Under the pieces are notes generated by a model, which searched no databases, had not been told where the DNA came from, and saw only the letters and a list, made by a program, of their open reading frames with translations. A stretch of DNA of 15,320 bases from NCBI GenBank assembly GCA_030617525.1, contig JAUWVG010000013.1, positions 1-15,320 of the forward strand, given 5' to 3'. This document shows, piece after piece, positions 13,415 through 15,320 of the stretch. The stretch comes from Candidatus Aminicenantota bacterium (GTDB taxonomy: Bacteria > Acidobacteriota > Aminicenantia > Aminicenantales > Aminicenantaceae). The first letter of the stretch is position 1. Every line of letters begins with the position of its first letter. The translations under genes were made by a program, and so were the position numbers.

Positions 13415-14779
13415 TCAGAAGATATTTATTATGATAATGAGGAGAATCACTATTACAACAGGGGCGAGATATTTTATATTAAAGATCCAGAGAGCCTTCA
13501 GTTTAAAGCGAGAATTTCCAAAGGAGATTTCCTTGAGGGCGTTTTTCACTCCCCATGCGTATGCCAGAAACACGCTTATTAAAAGGGCACCGATAGTCAT
13601 CCCTAGGCTGATGAAAATGAAGTCCATTTTTATCATAACACCCCATTTTGTAAAAAGTTTTACTCCTCCATTAGAGAGAGCTGCAGGGATTCCGATGATA
13701 AAGGCGAGGGCGCCCAAGACTATGGCAGCTTTTCTTCGTGTCCATTTTTTTTCATCCACAAGAAAAGCGGTAGGAACTTCAAGGAGAGAGAGGGTCGAAG
13801 TAAGTACTGCCACAAGGAGAAGAGTGAAGAACATAACGCCAAAAACATAACCTCCCGGCATTTTAGAGAGAACCATAGGAAAGACTTGGAACATGAGGCC
13901 GGTATCGGCCACAAATTCTCCCGGAACAATCTCCGGAGAGGTAAAAAGTGTAGGAAAAATGATAATCCCGGCCAGGATAGCAACTAGAGTATCAAAGAAG
14001 CATACCCATCCCGCTGAAGAGACGAGATTATCTTTTTTTGAAAGATAGCTGGCATAGGTCATCATGGCTCCATTCCCTACGCTTAAGGAGAAGAAAGCCT
14101 GGGCCACTGCGAAGAAAAGTACAGTGCCATTGAATTTCGAAAAATCAGGATTGAGGTAAAAAGCTAGACCTCTTCCTGCTCCTGGGAGCGTCAAGGCTCT
14201 TATCGCGAGGAAAATTATCAGGATGAAAAGAGCAGGCATAAGAATCTTTGACCATTTTTCGATTCCTCCCTTGATTCCTTTGGAGATGATAAACACTGTT
14301 AGGACTAAAATCACAGAAAAGCAAACAAAAACCACAAGGGGATCGGCGGTAAAATTTTTAAAAATAGCTTCTGAATCAAACCAGGACAAATCTCTTCTGA
14401 ACGCGCCCGTGATTGCCTTAAAGAAGTAGCCGACAGCCCAACCCGCTATTACCCCATAAAAGGAAAGAATGCCAATCCCAACTGCGACGTTCAGATACCC
14501 TGATAATTTCCAATGGGTGCCGGGTTTTATGGCATTATAAGCGCCAACCGGATTTTTACGAGTGTGACGCCCGATGGCAAATTCAGCCAGCATGACTGTA
14601 AATCCTATAAAAATTACAGCCAGAATATTGGTAAAAACAAAGATGGCTCCACCGTTTAAACCAACCATCATGGGATATCGCCAGATGTTTCCTAAGCCGA
14701 TAGCCGAACCGGCAGCAGCAAATATAAAAGCGATTTTAGAGCCCCATGCGCCTCTTGCGCTGTCTTCATGATAATCCAT
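13415..14779 (-). CDS. Sodium-dependent amino-acid transporter (NSS/SNF family)
   Basis: A 454-residue integral membrane protein of the neurotransmitter:sodium symporter family, importing an amino acid or related amine with Na+. The N-terminal signature is clear: WGSKIAFIFAAAGSAIGLGNIWRYP at 12-36, with Asn31 and Arg34 at the LeuT Asn27/Arg30 positions (Na+ site and extracellular gate), and then an unwound TM1-type GSAIG. About 11-12 hydrophobic helices follow, including the YASYLSKKDN loop after TM6-TM7 and a last helix LAPVVIVILLIIIINIF. The length of about 450 is that of the 11-helix bacterial branch that includes the tyrosine transporter Tyt1 and MhsT. AAGGAGG precedes the ATG at 14779. 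The substrate is not readable; an aromatic or hydrophobic amino acid would suit the TyrRS, decarboxylase and aminotransferase nearby. Confidence 0.93.
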   Translation of the reverse strand: MDYHEDSARGAWGSKIAFIFAAAGSAIGLGNIWRYPMMVGLNGGAIFVFTNILAVIFIGFTVMLAEFAIGRHTRKNPVGAYNAIKPGTHWKLSGYLNVAVGIGILSFYGVIAGWAVGYFFKAITGAFRRDLSWFDSEAIFKNFTADPLVVFVCFSVILVLTVFIISKGIKGGIEKWSKILMPALFILIIFLAIRALTLPGAGRGLAFYLNPDFSKFNGTVLFFAVAQAFFSLSVGNGAMMTYASYLSKKDNLVSSAGWVCFFDTLVAILAGIIIFPTLFTSPEIVPGEFVADTGLMFQVFPMVLSKMPGGYVFGVMFFTLLLVAVLTSTLSLLEVPTAFLVDEKKWTRRKAAIVLGALAFIIGIPAALSNGGVKLFTKWGVMIKMDFIFISLGMTIGALLISVFLAYAWGVKNALKEISFGNSRFKLKALWIFNIKYLAPVVIVILLIIIINIF

Positions 14780-15108
14780 GCTGCCTCCTTTTTGGAGAGA
14801 AAAACAAAAGAAATAATTTTCCTGTATCTATTACCACAAACTGTTGAGATTGTAAAAGGAGAATTATCATCTCTGTCTCAACGTTGAAATTTGAAATCTA
14901 TGTATATTAATTATATTCAAAATTGTGTTATAAAAGAAAATCACTGAAATGATTTGAACTGAATTTTTATGCTATGGTTGTTCTTTTATCAATTCCAATT
15001 CTTTGATGAAGAAGCCAAGATGAACTTGATTTTTTGTTTCAATAATTTTATTCTTGCAGTTCTTCTTTAGTCTAACGTTACAAATTTTATTAAAAAAAGG
15101 AGGAAGAA
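14780..15108. other. Divergent intergenic region (transporter / exported-protein gene)
   Basis: About 330 bp, AT-rich and without a credible ORF. It should hold two divergent promoters: the tentative one for the transporter near 14828-14856, and for the + strand gene TTGATT (15026-15031), 17 bp, TATTCT (15049-15054), four of six positions each. No RNA gene or riboswitch fold is recognised. Confidence 0.4.
14828..14856 (-). promoter_or_regulatory. Tentative promoter of the transporter gene
   Basis: On the minus strand TTTACA (14856 to 14851, five of six -35 positions) and TAATAG (14833 to 14828, weak -10) are 17 bp apart, giving a leader of about 40 nt. An inverted repeat GTTGAGA (14843-14849) / TCTCAAC (14876-14882) straddles the -35 box and could be a regulator site. 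Both are predictions. Confidence 0.3.
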
Positions 15109-15320
15109 ATGAAAAAAAATATCTCGTTCATAAAAATATTCTTTATTGCTTTTTTAATTCTAGGTCTGGGAATAATCGCAAACAAATCTTCTGCTCAAAG
15201 CAACTCAGGTCTGAAATTTGAGATTTCATTTCCTTCAAAGGCTCACCCAGAACAAATAACAGGGCGTGTTTATGTCATTATTTCAAGAAACGGAATAAGA
15301 GAGCCAAGACTTCAGAGAAT
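15109..15320 (+). CDS. N-terminus of an exported protein (partial)
   Basis: AAAGGAGGAAGAA directly precedes the ATG, an excellent ribosome binding site. The first 70 residues are in the window. A signal peptide is evident: MKKNISFIK, hydrophobic FFIAFLILGLGIIA, then SSAQ as probable cleavage point. The mature start reads LKFEISFPSKAHPEQITGRVYVIIS and then REPRLQ, which looks like a beta strand domain. It reminds me of the N-terminal domain that precedes some secreted putative esterases (enterochelin-esterase-like) in Acidobacteriota, but the catalytic part would lie beyond the window, so this is only a suggestion. The gene runs divergently from the transporter. Confidence 0.7.
   Translation, partial: MKKNISFIKIFFIAFLILGLGIIANKSSAQSNSGLKFEISFPSKAHPEQITGRVYVIISRNGIREPRLQR

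Noticed and set aside
13352..13582. Plus-strand ORF of 76 codons beginning in the hairpin region
   Set aside because: Most of it is antisense to the well-supported transporter gene. It has no ribosome binding site and no recognisable protein features.
1..15320. CRISPR arrays, tRNA or rRNA genes
   Set aside because: No regularly spaced repeats, no cloverleaf-like segments and no conserved rRNA stretches were seen on either strand.

Overview
The window reads as a bacterial chromosome segment, AT-rich overall and more so at its left end. The best taxonomic clues are a secreted GWxTD-motif protein paired with a secreted TPR protein, a type common in Acidobacteriota and related lineages such as Aminicenantia, and an amino-acid/acyl-CoA gene set that suits a fermentative, amino-acid-using bacterium. 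The phylum assignment is an inference; no rRNA or other decisive marker is present.

Region 1 (1-1890) is an AT-rich accessory segment. After the 3' end of an unrecognised + strand gene (2-247) comes a three-gene minus-strand operon: a HigB/RelE-like toxin (1585 to 1160), a HigA-like HTH antitoxin with a long C-terminal tail (1151 to 735), and a small SecB-like chaperone (733 to 278). This is the layout of a toxin-antitoxin-chaperone (TAC) module, in which a dedicated SecB-like chaperone protects the antitoxin. A promoter/operator-like palindrome lies directly in front of the toxin, and a related half-site lies about 140 bp further upstream.

Region 2 (1891-3083) is a complete-looking IS1-like insertion sequence with 29-bp imperfect terminal inverted repeats and a single-frame zinc-ribbon/DDE transposase. 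It separates the accessory segment from the core-like genes.

Region 3 (3117-5570, minus) is a two-gene unit for exported proteins: a GWxTD-domain protein followed by a protein with a carboxypeptidase-regulatory-like domain and five TPRs.

Region 4 (5738-8924, plus) has a good sigma70-type promoter, tyrS, then a group II PLP-dependent amino-acid decarboxylase 43 bp downstream. It ends in a truncated remnant of a class V aminotransferase/cysteine desulfurase. This remnant runs into the 3' end of the opposing acyl-CoA synthetase gene.

Region 5 (8901-14779, minus) holds four co-directional genes: a sodium-dependent NSS-family transporter, a class I/II aminotransferase, a metallo-beta-lactamase-fold hydrolase and an ADP-forming acyl-CoA synthetase. 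Transporter, aminotransferase, decarboxylase, TyrRS and ADP-forming synthetase together suggest uptake and catabolism of amino acids, possibly aromatic ones, with ATP made from the resulting acyl-CoA. The substrate is inferred, and no 2-oxoacid:ferredoxin oxidoreductase is visible in the window. Region 6 (15109 to the end, plus) is the start of a gene for another exported protein.
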